Source: an uncultured Bacilli bacterium (lineage in GTDB: Bacteria; Bacillota_I; Bacilli_A; RF39; UBA660). Taken from it: 32,203 nucleotides of DNA. Of this stretch, positions 1 to 6,918 are shown piece after piece; positions within the stretch are counted from its first letter, which is position 1, and every line of letters starts with the position of its first letter. The stretch is from positions 1 through 32,203 of the forward strand of contig CALVIG010000010.1 in NCBI GenBank assembly GCA_944329425.1, in the 5' to 3' direction. A program made the position numbers and the translations under genes. The notes beneath the pieces are model-generated. The model saw only the letters and a program-made list of their open reading frames with translations. It was not told the origin of the DNA and made no database searches.

Positions 1-72
1 CATTGATAGTCCTTGTTCTAATAAAATATCAATTTGTACTTTCTTTTCTTTTGTTAATTGTGTATAATTCAT
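1..72 (-). CDS. IS30-family transposase, N-terminal 24 codons (partial)
   Basis: Only the first 24 residues are in the window. They read MNYTQLTKEKKVQIDILLEQ followed by GLSM. This matches the start of IS30-type transposases, where a helix-turn-helix (HTH_38-like) begins with a 'Y-x-x-L-T-x-E/K-x-R/K' turn and binds the element ends. A strong AAGGAGG Shine-Dalgarno lies about 7 bases upstream of the ATG on the minus strand. The DDE catalytic domain would lie to the left of the window. The assignment rests on a short stretch and could be another HTH_38 transposase. Confidence 0.65.
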   Translation of the reverse strand, partial: MNYTQLTKEKKVQIDILLEQGLSM

Positions 73-151
73 TTAGGGGCCTCCTTGCCGGGATTTGGCT
101 CTTTTATTGTATCAAAAAACCACACCCTTTGTGGTGCGGTTGAAATTTCAA
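1..151 (-). mobile_element. IS30-type insertion sequence, left (transposase 5') end, partial
   Basis: The end of an insertion sequence runs off the left edge of the window. It holds the start of a minus-strand transposase (72-1) and, at 131-151, a terminal inverted repeat. The core AATTTCAACCGCACCAC, read on the minus strand at 147-131, recurs on the plus strand at 32142-32158, next to the 3' end of a second transposase fragment. With the flanking TTG and one mismatch the match is 21 bp. The IS30 assignment rests on the transposase N-terminus. The element boundary is inferred from where the two repeat copies stop matching. Confidence 0.7.
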
Positions 152-178
152 TTTAGGAAAAATAGCAAACGTTATTTG

Positions 179-628
179 CTATTTTTTTCTTTTAGTACTA
201 AATTTTCCAAAACATTCCATTACTAATCTTGGGGTTATATTATTGTCATCAATTTTCTTTAATTCTTCATCTACTTTTGACTGAATACTTGACTCAAAGC
301 GAGAGTGAGTATCAGAAAGCATTCTTAAATATTCGTAGTATTCATCTTGTTTTCCGGTTAAGTAAGCTTCGTATTTTGTTAACTCAAAAGCACTAAGCCC
401 TCTTAGAAAATCAACGTCTTCTTCGGAGTAATTTGGTTTATTGCATTTTTTTTCTTCTCTTTGTTTATCTTCAAGCATTTTTTTTAGGCTAGTTAATAAT
501 TCTAACATTAATTTAAATTTTTTAGGTTTACTTTTTTCATGTTGATATTCTTTAACCAAATATTCCGATCTGGATAAAATGGCATTAAAATACTGTTTAT
601 TAAACTCATAAGTTTCGTGTTTATTCAA
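179..628 (-). CDS. hypothetical protein, charged and helical
   Basis: I do not recognise this 149-residue protein. It is rich in Lys and Glu, has no membrane segment or signal peptide, and looks largely helical, with a possible coiled coil in the first half (LMLELLTSLKKMLEDKQ). The longest open frame begins at a GTG at 635-637. I prefer the TTG at 626-628 because AGAAGTGAT then sits at normal Shine-Dalgarno distance and mirrors the AGAGGTGATAAAATG starts elsewhere in this window. It stands alone between the IS end and tRNA-Leu, and its 3' end lies only 28 bp from the IS repeat. Confidence 0.6.
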   Translation of the reverse strand: MNKHETYEFNKQYFNAILSRSEYLVKEYQHEKSKPKKFKLMLELLTSLKKMLEDKQREEKKCNKPNYSEEDVDFLRGLSAFELTKYEAYLTGKQDEYYEYLRMLSDTHSRFESSIQSKVDEELKKIDDNNITPRLVMECFGKFSTKRKK

Positions 629-681
629 TTTTATCACTTCTTTTTTTTCTAGGTATTATAACATAATTTAAAAAAAATAAA

Positions 682-702
682 AAGCCTTAATAAATAAGGC
701 TT
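682..702 (-). terminator. Rho-independent terminator after tRNA-Leu
   Basis: On the minus strand, AAGCCTTA and TAAGGCTT pair around a 5-base loop and are followed by a T-rich run (681-669), 12 bases beyond the CCA end of the tRNA. Confidence 0.8.
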
Positions 703-714
703 AAAATTTAAAAA

Positions 715-801
715 TGGTACCGGTAGTCGGGGTCGAACCGACATGGTATTGCTACCACTGGATTTTGAGTCCAGCGCGTCTACCAATTCCGCCATACCGG
801 C
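715..801 (-). tRNA. tRNA-Leu (anticodon CAA)
   Basis: An 87-base minus-strand cloverleaf. The anticodon arm CTGGA-CTCAAAA-TCCAG gives anticodon CAA, which reads TTG leucine codons. A long variable arm of class II type, the T-arm GGTTCGACCCC and an encoded 3' CCA are all present. The acceptor stem pairs GCCGGTA with TACCGGT, with a G-U first pair and discriminator A. It is a single-gene unit followed by its own terminator. Confidence 0.95.
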
Positions 802-860
802 AGGTACAGATTGATTATAACATAAAACATCTTAATTTGATACAGTTTTTTAATAAAAAG

Positions 861-869
861 TGATATAAT
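861..869 (+). promoter_or_regulatory. extended -10 promoter of murC
   Basis: TGATATAAT is an extended -10 (TGn plus consensus TATAAT at 864-869), 20 bases before the murC start. No good -35 is found at 16-18 bp; TTGATA at 837-842 is 21 bp away, which is too far. The extended -10 probably compensates. Confidence 0.6.
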
Positions 870-888
870 TATATAGAGGTGAAGCTTT

Positions 889-2199
889 ATGAAATATTAT
901 TGTATAGGTATAAAAGGTTCTGGAATGGCAACGCTTGCTGAAATACTTTTTGATTTAGGTAATGATGTGTCTGGTTATGATGATTATAAAGAATATAAAT
1001 TTACGCAAGAAGGAATAGATAAAAGGGGAATAAAAATATATTATGATACTAATCATGAAATAGATAATGATACGATTGTTACGTATTCTAAGGCTTTTAG
1101 CATGGACCATCCGGAAATAAAAAGAGTTAAACAATTAGGCCTTAAGATAATAGAATATAACGAGTTATTAGGACATTTAAGTGCAGAATTTAAAACTATT
1201 GGAGTAAGCGGAACTCATGGAAAAACAACAACTTCAACCATGATATCAACCGTACTTAAGCAAACTAAAGGTTGTAATTATTTTATAGGTGATGGTACCG
1301 GTTTTGCTGACGATAAAAACAAACTTTTTGTGTTGGAATCTTGTGAGTATAAAAAACATTTTTTATCATATCAACCTTATTATGCTGTTGTAACAAACAT
1401 AGAGCTTGAACACACTGAATGTTATAAAGACATTAATGAGATAATAGAAACATTTACTTTATTTGCTAATAAAGCAAACGTTGTTGTTGCTTGTGGGGAT
1501 GACTTAAACGTAAGAAAAATGAAATTAAATAATAAAGTAATTTATTATGGATTTAATGATGATAATGACGTGGTAGCTAAAAACGTTGTGTTAAGTAAAA
1601 ACGGAAGTGAATTTGATGTTTATGTCAATAAGAAATTATACGGACACTTTGATATTCCTGTTTTTGGTGATCACATGGTATTAAATGCTTTAGCGTGCAT
1701 TACTATTTGTGATTTAGAGGGTGTAAAAAAGGAGGATATTCACAATACTTTAGAAACGTTTAGTAATGCTAAAAGAAGGTTTAAAGAAAAAGTGTTTGGT
1801 AACGTTGTAACCATTGATGATTACGCACATCATCCAACGGAAATAAAAGTAACGATTGCATCAGCAAGGCAAAAATACCCCAATAAGGAAATAGTTGCGG
1901 TATTCCTACCTAATACTTATTCTAGAACTGAGGCTTTGATGGACGATTTCGTAAGTGCGTTAAAGTCTGCCGATAAAGCATACGTAATGGACATACATTG
2001 CGATAGGGAAAACAAAGAGGATTACCCTAACGTATCAAGTGATGAAATAATAAAAAAGGTACCTGATTCAGAAAAAATATCAATACAAACCGTAGATAAA
2101 TTATTAAAGCATGATAATGCTGCTATATGTTTTATGAGCTGTACTAACATATATGAGATAGAAAATAAATTTGAAGAATTACTTAAGAATAAAAAATAG
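889..2199 (+). CDS. murC: UDP-N-acetylmuramate--L-alanine ligase MurC
   Basis: Cytoplasmic Mur ligase that adds the first amino acid, L-alanine, to UDP-MurNAc using ATP in peptidoglycan precursor synthesis. The 436-residue length is normal. The N-terminal nucleotide-sugar domain opens with a glycine-rich loop (GIKGSGM, residues 7-13). The ATP P-loop GTHGKTTT is at residues 108-115. The central domain keeps the Mur pattern TNIELEH, and the C-terminal region has the DDYAHHPTE motif characteristic of MurC. A GAGGTGA ribosome binding site precedes the ATG. The gene shows that the organism makes a cell wall, which excludes true mollicutes. It ends in TAG and is followed at once by a hairpin that overlaps the next gene's ribosome binding site. 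Confidence 0.95.
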   Translation: MKYYCIGIKGSGMATLAEILFDLGNDVSGYDDYKEYKFTQEGIDKRGIKIYYDTNHEIDNDTIVTYSKAFSMDHPEIKRVKQLGLKIIEYNELLGHLSAEFKTIGVSGTHGKTTTSTMISTVLKQTKGCNYFIGDGTGFADDKNKLFVLESCEYKKHFLSYQPYYAVVTNIELEHTECYKDINEIIETFTLFANKANVVVACGDDLNVRKMKLNNKVIYYGFNDDNDVVAKNVVLSKNGSEFDVYVNKKLYGHFDIPVFGDHMVLNALACITICDLEGVKKEDIHNTLETFSNAKRRFKEKVFGNVVTIDDYAHHPTEIKVTIASARQKYPNKEIVAVFLPNTYSRTEALMDDFVSALKSADKAYVMDIHCDRENKEDYPNVSSDEIIKKVPDSEKISIQTVDKLLKHDNAAICFMSCTNIYEIENKFEELLKNKK

Positions 2200-2200
2200 G

Positions 2201-2232
2201 AAAAAAATCATCATAATAATGGTGATTTTTTT
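2201..2232 (+). terminator. murC terminator hairpin overlapping the SDR ribosome binding site
   Basis: An A-rich left arm ending ATCATCA (2201-2213) pairs with TGGTGAT plus a T run (2220-2232) around a 6-base loop, with one wobble. The right arm contains GGTGA (2221-2225), the only plausible Shine-Dalgarno for the gene starting at 2233. Confidence 0.65.
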
Positions 2233-3003
2233 ATGAGGATATTAATAACTGGAGCAGCATCAGGAATAGGGTATTTAACCGCACTTACTTTAGCCGAAAG
2301 AGGTCATTTTGTATATCTTACTTGTCACACTCAAAAACAAGTATTAAACGTTAAAGAAAAGGTAAGTGATTATGAAAACATTAAGGTATTAAAGGTTGAT
2401 ATAACTAAATCTGATGACCGGAAAAAAGTATTAGAATTAGATGTTGATGTTTTATATAGTAACGCTGCAATAGGCATATCAGGTTCTATTTTAGAACACA
2501 ATATTACTGAAGTAAAAAAAGTGTTTGAAGTTAACGTTTTTTCAAATTTTTTGTTAGTAAGAGATGTTTTAAGAAAAATGATAGAAAAAGATTCAGGAAG
2601 AATAGTTATGATGTCTTCTTTAGCAGGTGAGGTTACCATTCCTTTTTTAGGCGTTTATTCCGCTACTAAAGCTAGCATAAACAGTTTGGTAAGATCACTT
2701 AAATTAGAACTTAAAACACTTGATACTCGTGTTGATATCGCTCTTGTTGAACCTGGACTTTATCATACTGGTTTTAATAATTATGTAATTGATAGCAAAT
2801 ATAATAACGATAAGTATTTTAAAGATGTAAAAGATATTCTTTATAATTTAGAGCACGCTTTTTTGTTTTTGACCGAAAAAAAGAAATTAGATTCAATTAT
2901 TATTCAAATTGTAAGAGCAGTGGAAGATAAAAAATTAAAAAGAGTATACAAAGCACCATTTTTACAATCATGGTTAGTTAAGGTTTTATCTTTGTTTAAA
3001 TGA
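2233..3003 (+). CDS. short-chain dehydrogenase/reductase (SDR)
   Basis: A 256-residue classical SDR, a cytosolic NAD(P)(H)-dependent oxidoreductase of unknown substrate. Visible signatures are TGAASGIG (residues 6-13, Rossmann cofactor loop), NAA (77-79, in place of the usual NAG), a catalytic serine near 128-129 (MMSSLAG), and the Y142-x3-K146 pair in YSATK. After the active site, VEPGLYHTGF matches the SDR 'PG' loop. The start directly follows the T-tract of the preceding terminator, with GGTGA 7 bases upstream. It could be a carbonyl, sugar or fatty-acyl reductase; the sequence does not decide. It is closed by a terminator shared with the convergent DUF4186 gene. Confidence 0.85.
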   Translation: MRILITGAASGIGYLTALTLAERGHFVYLTCHTQKQVLNVKEKVSDYENIKVLKVDITKSDDRKKVLELDVDVLYSNAAIGISGSILEHNITEVKKVFEVNVFSNFLLVRDVLRKMIEKDSGRIVMMSSLAGEVTIPFLGVYSATKASINSLVRSLKLELKTLDTRVDIALVEPGLYHTGFNNYVIDSKYNNDKYFKDVKDILYNLEHAFLFLTEKKKLDSIIIQIVRAVEDKKLKRVYKAPFLQSWLVKVLSLFK

Positions 3004-3023
3004 TTTACACGTTTAAACTTATA

Positions 3024-3052
3024 AAAACAGCTTATGAAAATTAAGCTGTTTT
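3024..3052. terminator. bidirectional terminator between SDR and DUF4186 genes
   Basis: The perfect 11-bp stem AAAACAGCTTA / TAAGCTGTTTT has A and T flanks on both sides, so it can end both convergent transcripts. It includes the stop codon of the minus-strand gene. Confidence 0.8.
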
Positions 3053-3415
3053 ATTTATATTAGTTTTTTGTAATTGTTTAGTTATCCACATCATAAGTAA
3101 ATTTACAATATAATTAATTTCTTTTTCAGTTAGATTTTTTCCTTTAGGGATATGATGCCATTTTTCTAAGCAACTTCTACAACAACAGGCACAAGCATGT
3201 TGTGCTATAAATACTGGATGTCCTTTCATGGGCGTTTGTTTTCCATCATTAGGTATCACGGAAGGTGCCAACCTTTTATTTATAAAATCATAGGCATGTT
3301 TTTTTATTTCATCCATTCCTTTTTCATTAATATAATCTACCATGTATTTTCTTAAACGAAAACTACTTCTAAACTTAGATTTAAATAGTTTTTCTAAAAT
3401 AATATCATAGTCCAT
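3041..3415 (-). CDS. DUF4186 family protein
   Basis: 124 residues that I recognise as the DUF4186 family, small bacterial proteins of unknown function. The hallmark block is present: KRLAPSVIPNDGKQTPMKGH followed by PVFIAQHACACCCRSCLEKW. Its conserved His and Cys residues (HPVF, QHA, CCRxCLxxWH) look like a metal-binding site, but that is inference. No signal peptide or membrane segment. It is the last gene of a minus-strand trio. Its ATG lies 4 bases after the stop of the upstream 82-residue gene and has only a weak Shine-Dalgarno, suggesting translational coupling. Confidence 0.85.
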   Translation of the reverse strand: MDYDIILEKLFKSKFRSSFRLRKYMVDYINEKGMDEIKKHAYDFINKRLAPSVIPNDGKQTPMKGHPVFIAQHACACCCRSCLEKWHHIPKGKNLTEKEINYIVNLLMMWITKQLQKTNINKTA

Positions 3416-3419
3416 GATT

Positions 3420-3668
3420 TTATTTATTTTTAATGTATTCTTTATATAAAATATCTTTTAATATTAACATGGCATCTTGGTAGCTGTATCCATAATCATT
3501 CATTAATGAAGTAGTAAGTTCATTTAATTTCTTTTCATAATCTTTTACGTTTATTTTATTTTGGTACGTTTCAAGAACGGGATATTTCTTTGACCATGCC
3601 TTTGACCAGTCAACTTTATCTTGATTTTGTTCATTCGTATTTTTAATTATTTTTTCTATGTTTTTCAT
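3420..3668 (-). CDS. small hypothetical protein (82 aa)
   Basis: I do not recognise this soluble 82-residue protein. It is charged, with a tryptophan-containing segment (DKVDWSKAWSKKYPVL) followed by two predicted helices. AGAGG precedes the ATG at 8-9 bases. It sits between the lipoprotein gene (22 bases upstream) and DUF4186 (4 bases downstream) on the same strand, so it is very likely co-transcribed with both. The conserved-looking 'W-S-K-x-Y-P-V-L-E' string may be diagnostic of a small family. Confidence 0.65.
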   Translation of the reverse strand: MKNIEKIIKNTNEQNQDKVDWSKAWSKKYPVLETYQNKINVKDYEKKLNELTTSLMNDYGYSYQDAMLILKDILYKEYIKNK

Positions 3669-3690
3669 TTTTAAAACCTCTTTTTTGTAA

Positions 3691-4230
3691 CTAATCTATA
3701 TTTTCACATTCATGTTTTTCTATTGAACACCTAACGTTTTTAGCTTGCCCTGAAAAATCTCCTTCTTCACCTTCAAAATATACGTATCCATTTTTGATTT
3801 CTTTAACTTTAGCCATATATAAATTTACAATTGAAGATAAATCTTTTTTCTTTGTATTAATTCCATCTAACGTATACTCATAAACCCTTCCTCCAGAACA
3901 CCTTGTAATATATAATTTGTCTTCTGAAAAATAATTTTCATTTTTATGTTTATAAGAACTTGAATTACAAGACTCAAACTCGTCAATTTTAATATAATCA
4001 TTATCAGAGATTTTGTAAAATAATCCATCAAATGATGCTTCACTACCTTTAGGGGTAATATCCGTAACAACATAAGTTTCTTCTTGCTTTGTTTTATCAT
4101 TTATCGTTTGATATACAGTGGTTTTGGTATCTCTATCCTTTAAATCATAATGCTTTAAATCATCATATTGATTATTATTACAACCACAAACACAAAAAAT
4201 CAACATTAACGCGATTAATAATTTTTTCAT
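3691..4230 (-). CDS. putative lipoprotein
   Basis: A 179-residue exported protein. The N-terminus MKKLLIALMLIFCVCGC is a lipoprotein signal peptide with lipobox V-C-G-C and predicted lipid-modified Cys17, so the mature protein should be anchored outside the membrane. The rest is polar, with mixed beta character (TTVYQTINDKTKQEETYVVT), and matches no family I know. A longer frame begins at 4260, but I chose the ATG at 4228-4230 because GGTGGTGAT lies immediately upstream and the signal peptide then starts correctly. First gene of a lipoprotein/82-aa/DUF4186 operon. Confidence 0.75.
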   Translation of the reverse strand: MKKLLIALMLIFCVCGCNNNQYDDLKHYDLKDRDTKTTVYQTINDKTKQEETYVVTDITPKGSEASFDGLFYKISDNDYIKIDEFESCNSSSYKHKNENYFSEDKLYITRCSGGRVYEYTLDGINTKKKDLSSIVNLYMAKVKEIKNGYVYFEGEEGDFSGQAKNVRCSIEKHECENID

Positions 4231-4246
4231 CTTTATCACCACCATC

Positions 4247-4255
4247 ATTATATCA
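4247..4255 (-). promoter_or_regulatory. extended -10 promoter of the lipoprotein operon
   Basis: On the minus strand the sequence reads TGATATAAT, identical to the murC and ftsK extended -10 elements, 17 bases before the chosen start codon. A clear -35 was not found. Confidence 0.5.
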
Positions 4256-4333
4256 TGCAATATAAATCAATTCTATATAAAGCGGTAAATTATATCGATA
4301 TTTATAACGTAATATGTTTTTTATAAATAAAAA

Positions 4334-4354
4334 AACTAGATACTTTATCTAGTT
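4334..4354 (-). terminator. terminator after tRNA-Met
   Basis: AACTAGATA and TATCTAGTT pair around a 3-base loop and are followed on the minus strand by a T run, 10 bases beyond the tRNA CCA end. Confidence 0.8.
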
Positions 4355-4363
4355 ATTTTCATT

Positions 4364-4440
4364 TGGTAGCGACGGGGGGGATCGAACCCTCGACCTTTCG
4401 GGTATGAACCGAACGCTCTAGCCAGCTGAGCTACATCGCC
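4364..4440 (-). tRNA. tRNA-Met (anticodon CAT, elongator type)
   Basis: A 77-base minus-strand tRNA. The anticodon arm TTCGG-TTCATAC-CCGAA gives CAT. It starts GGCGATGTAGCTCAG and ends with encoded CCA, the pattern of Firmicutes elongator tRNA-Met. The paired first acceptor base argues against an initiator tRNA. A CAT anticodon modified to lysidine (Ile2) cannot be excluded from sequence alone, but the body fits Met better. Confidence 0.93.
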
Positions 4441-4555
4441 ATAAAACTTGCATAAATATAATAACAAGAATTTTATTATTTATCAAGCATTTTTTGATAA
4501 AAAATAACATTAATTTATCCAAATAAAAAAAGTTTAAAAAGTTTTAAATAAAATA

Positions 4556-4584
4556 TTGATTATTACTTTTTTTGTAGCTATAAT
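4556..4584 (+). promoter_or_regulatory. sigma-A type promoter of the GNAT gene
   Basis: TTGATT (4556-4561), a 17-base spacer and TATAAT (4579-4584). The predicted transcript starts near 4591, giving an approximately 48-base leader before the start codon at 4639. Confidence 0.75.
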
Positions 4585-4638
4585 AAATAGCCATACATGT
4601 CAAGGACTTTGTAATTACTTTATGTTGGTGGTGGTAAT

Positions 4639-5232
4639 ATGAATTATGAAACTGTTGAATTAAAAACAAAACGACTAATAATAAAGAAAGGACAAAAAGA
4701 AGACTTTTTAAGGGTCTATGAATATGATTTTAATAAATTAAAAAACGTCGATGGTGAATGTAAATTAGTGAAGAATGATCCTAATAAGATATTATCTTTA
4801 TTTAATGGTGGAATAAAAAAATATTATTCTAAGTTAAAAAAAGCCCATATGTTTGATTGGATTGTTTACCTTGATAATGAGCCTATTGGTAATATATTAA
4901 CAACTGACGAAGACTCTAAAAACATGATGATTGAAATAATTTATAACTTGCATCCTAGTTATTGGGGTAATGGGTATATGCCTGAGGCGGTTGTTAGCGT
5001 GATTGATTATTTGTTTAAATTGGGTTATGAAAGTATAGTTTGCGCTTATTTAGATGGTAATTTAAAAGCTAAACGTACTTTGACGAAGTTAGGTTTTAAG
5101 CCGTATAAGATAAACGAGGATGCTTTTAAGAGTGAAGCTGGTAACATGATTGATGAGTATAAAACCATAATGACTAAGGAAGATTGGCTGTCAAGAACTC
5201 AAAAAATAAGTAAACTAAAAGATTCTTTGTAG
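4639..5232 (+). CDS. GNAT family N-acetyltransferase (RimJ/RimL-like)
   Basis: A 197-residue acetyl-CoA-dependent acyltransferase. The opening 'TVELKTKRLIIKKGQ-EDF' is the usual first strand of RimJ/RimL-type GNATs. The acetyl-CoA loop region is LHPSYWGNGYMPEAVVSVID, followed by the 'NLKAKRTLTKLGFKP' segment typical of the fold's end. This subfamily acetylates ribosomal protein N-termini or small amines; the substrate here is unknown. GGTGGTGGTAAT provides the ribosome binding site. It is monocistronic, with its own promoter and a terminator overlapping the stop codon. Confidence 0.85.
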   Translation: MNYETVELKTKRLIIKKGQKEDFLRVYEYDFNKLKNVDGECKLVKNDPNKILSLFNGGIKKYYSKLKKAHMFDWIVYLDNEPIGNILTTDEDSKNMMIEIIYNLHPSYWGNGYMPEAVVSVIDYLFKLGYESIVCAYLDGNLKAKRTLTKLGFKPYKINEDAFKSEAGNMIDEYKTIMTKEDWLSRTQKISKLKDSL

Positions 5233-5243
5233 AATCTTTTTTT
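5218..5243 (+). terminator. terminator of the GNAT gene
   Basis: AAAGATTCT and AGAATCTTT pair around TTGT, then a T run follows. The left arm includes the last codons of the gene. Confidence 0.8.
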
Positions 5244-5250
5244 AATTATT

Positions 5251-5259
5251 TGGTATAAT
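5251..5259 (+). promoter_or_regulatory. extended -10 promoter of galE
   Basis: TGGTATAAT (TATAAT at 5254-5259) lies 18 bases before the galE start and directly after the preceding terminator. No good -35 is visible. Confidence 0.6.
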
Positions 5260-5277
5260 TAGATTAGAGGTGATAAC

Positions 5278-6276
5278 ATGAAAATTTTGGTTACGGGTGG
5301 TACCGGTTTTATAGGTAGTCATACCTGCGTAGAATTACTAGATGCTGGTTATGATGTTGTAATAATAGATAATTTATCTAATTCTAAAAAAGAAGTGGTA
5401 GGTTACATAGAAAATATTACTAATAAAAAGGTTTCATTTTATGAAAATGATGTGTGTGATAAAGAGGCTTTAAGAAATATTTTTAAAGAGCATAAAATAG
5501 ATGCAATAATACACTTTGCGGGTTATAAAGCAGTAGGTGAATCCGTTAGTAAACCACTTATGTATTATCGTAACAACTTGGATTCAACGTTATCTTTACT
5601 TGAGGTAGCTAATGAATTTGGCGTTAAAAAAATAGCTTTTTCTTCTAGTGCAACCGTATATGGAAAACCTAAAAGTTTACCAATTAAGGAAAACTTTCCT
5701 TTATCTACAACAAACCCATATGGGACAACAAAGCTTATAATTGAGGGAATACTAAGGGATTTATATAAAGCTGATAACGAATGGAGTATTGCTATATTAA
5801 GGTACTTTAACCCGATTGGTGCACATGAGTCTGGTCTTTTAGGTGAAAATCCTAACGGTATACCAAATAACTTAATGCCTTACATAATTAAGGTAGCAAC
5901 ACATGAGCTAGAATGTTTAGGTATTTTTGGTAATGATTATGATACGCATGATGGAACTGGTGTAAGGGATTATATTCACGTGGTTGATTTAGCTAAAGGA
6001 CACGTAAAAGCCATAGAGAAGGTTCTTAATAGTACTGGGTGTGATGCGTATAATTTAGGAACAGGTAAAGGATATAGCGTTCTTGATTTAGTAAATACTT
6101 TTATGAAAGTAAATAACGTTGACGTTAAGTACGCAATTAAAGAAAGAAGACCTGGAGATATTGACGCTTGCTACGCTGATCCTTCTTATGCTTATGAAAA
6201 ATTGGGATGGAAAGCTGAAAAAAGCGTGGAGCAAATGTGTAAAGATGCATATAATTTTGTTAAAAAACATAAATAA
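5278..6276 (+). CDS. galE: UDP-glucose 4-epimerase GalE
   Basis: A 332-residue cytosolic enzyme that interconverts UDP-glucose and UDP-galactose, feeding galactose use and cell-surface glycan synthesis. It is an extended SDR: NAD loop GGTGFIG (residues 7-13), SSSATVYG (122-129) with the catalytic Ser/Thr, and Y148-x3-K152 in NPYGTTK. The GalE-specific strings YFNPIGAH, GTGVRDYIHVVDLA and GDIDACYADP are all present. Length and start are standard, with AGAGGTGATAAC as ribosome binding site. Two membrane or unknown genes follow within 30-50 bases in the same direction, probably on the same transcript. Confidence 0.96.
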   Translation: MKILVTGGTGFIGSHTCVELLDAGYDVVIIDNLSNSKKEVVGYIENITNKKVSFYENDVCDKEALRNIFKEHKIDAIIHFAGYKAVGESVSKPLMYYRNNLDSTLSLLEVANEFGVKKIAFSSSATVYGKPKSLPIKENFPLSTTNPYGTTKLIIEGILRDLYKADNEWSIAILRYFNPIGAHESGLLGENPNGIPNNLMPYIIKVATHELECLGIFGNDYDTHDGTGVRDYIHVVDLAKGHVKAIEKVLNSTGCDAYNLGTGKGYSVLDLVNTFMKVNNVDVKYAIKERRPGDIDACYADPSYAYEKLGWKAEKSVEQMCKDAYNFVKKHK

Positions 6277-6303
6277 CAATTATTTTATAAGGAGATATTA
6301 AAA

Positions 6304-6906
6304 ATGAGAAAACTAAATAACGTTTTAATATTTTTAGCTAGTTTGGCTTCAGTATGTTATGCGGTTAGGGATCTTAACATAGGAGCTTATGATAGACTTT
6401 TAGCTAGCTTATCAATAATTTTTGTACTATTTATTCCTAGAATAGTTAATTAGATATTTAAAATAAAGATCAATGACGCTATGCAGCTTGTATATATTTT
6501 ATTTATAATACTTGCACAGTTCTTAGGAAGTGTTGTTAATTTATATAATAGTGTATGGTGGTATGATTTGTTTGCACATTTTTTAGCGGGAGTTTTAACG
6601 TCTGTTTTTGCACTGGTTGTTATGGATTGGTTTGGCGTTTACAAAGACAAAAACAAGGCTTTTAACGTTTTATTTATAATAAGTTTTAGTTTGATGATTG
6701 CTTCTTTATGGGAGTTTGTAGAGTTTGGCGCTGATACTTTTTTGAAAATGGATGTTCAGCATAATTTAGATACAGGAGTTAATGATACGATGGAAGATAT
6801 GTTAATCGCTTTTTTTGGAAGCATTATAATTTCCGTATCATATTTAATTGAAAACAAAGTAAGTAAAAGTGGTTTCTTAAAGAAGGTTGTGGAAAACATA
6901 AAATAA
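6304..6906 (+). pseudogene. YjdF/DUF2238-like membrane protein, split by an in-frame TAG
   Basis: One reading frame runs from the ATG at 6304 (AAGGAG 8 bases upstream) to the TAA at 6906, broken only by TAG at 6451-6453. The first part (49 aa) has two membrane segments and ends FIPRIVN. The second continues FKIKINDAMQLVYILFI, then WWYDLFAHFLAGVLTSVFAL and two more membrane segments. This is the order seen in YjdF/DUF2238-type inner-membrane proteins, where a PR-x-hydrophobic segment leads into a WW-D-x2-H-F-x-G motif. The ATG at 6481 has no Shine-Dalgarno, so separate translation of the second half is unlikely. The best explanation is a nonsense mutation (AAG to TAG would suffice) or a base-call error. 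The family's function is unknown. Confidence 0.75.
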
Positions 6907-6918
6907 GAGGTTGATTTG

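Noticed and set aside
837-842. TTGATA as the murC -35 box
   Set aside because: The 21-base spacing to TATAAT is too long for a sigma-A promoter; the extended -10 is the better explanation.
6451-6453. TAG recoded as a sense codon
   Set aside because: TAG is the natural stop of murC, rel, ftsK, ymfF and others here, with terminators following, and no recoding signal is visible.
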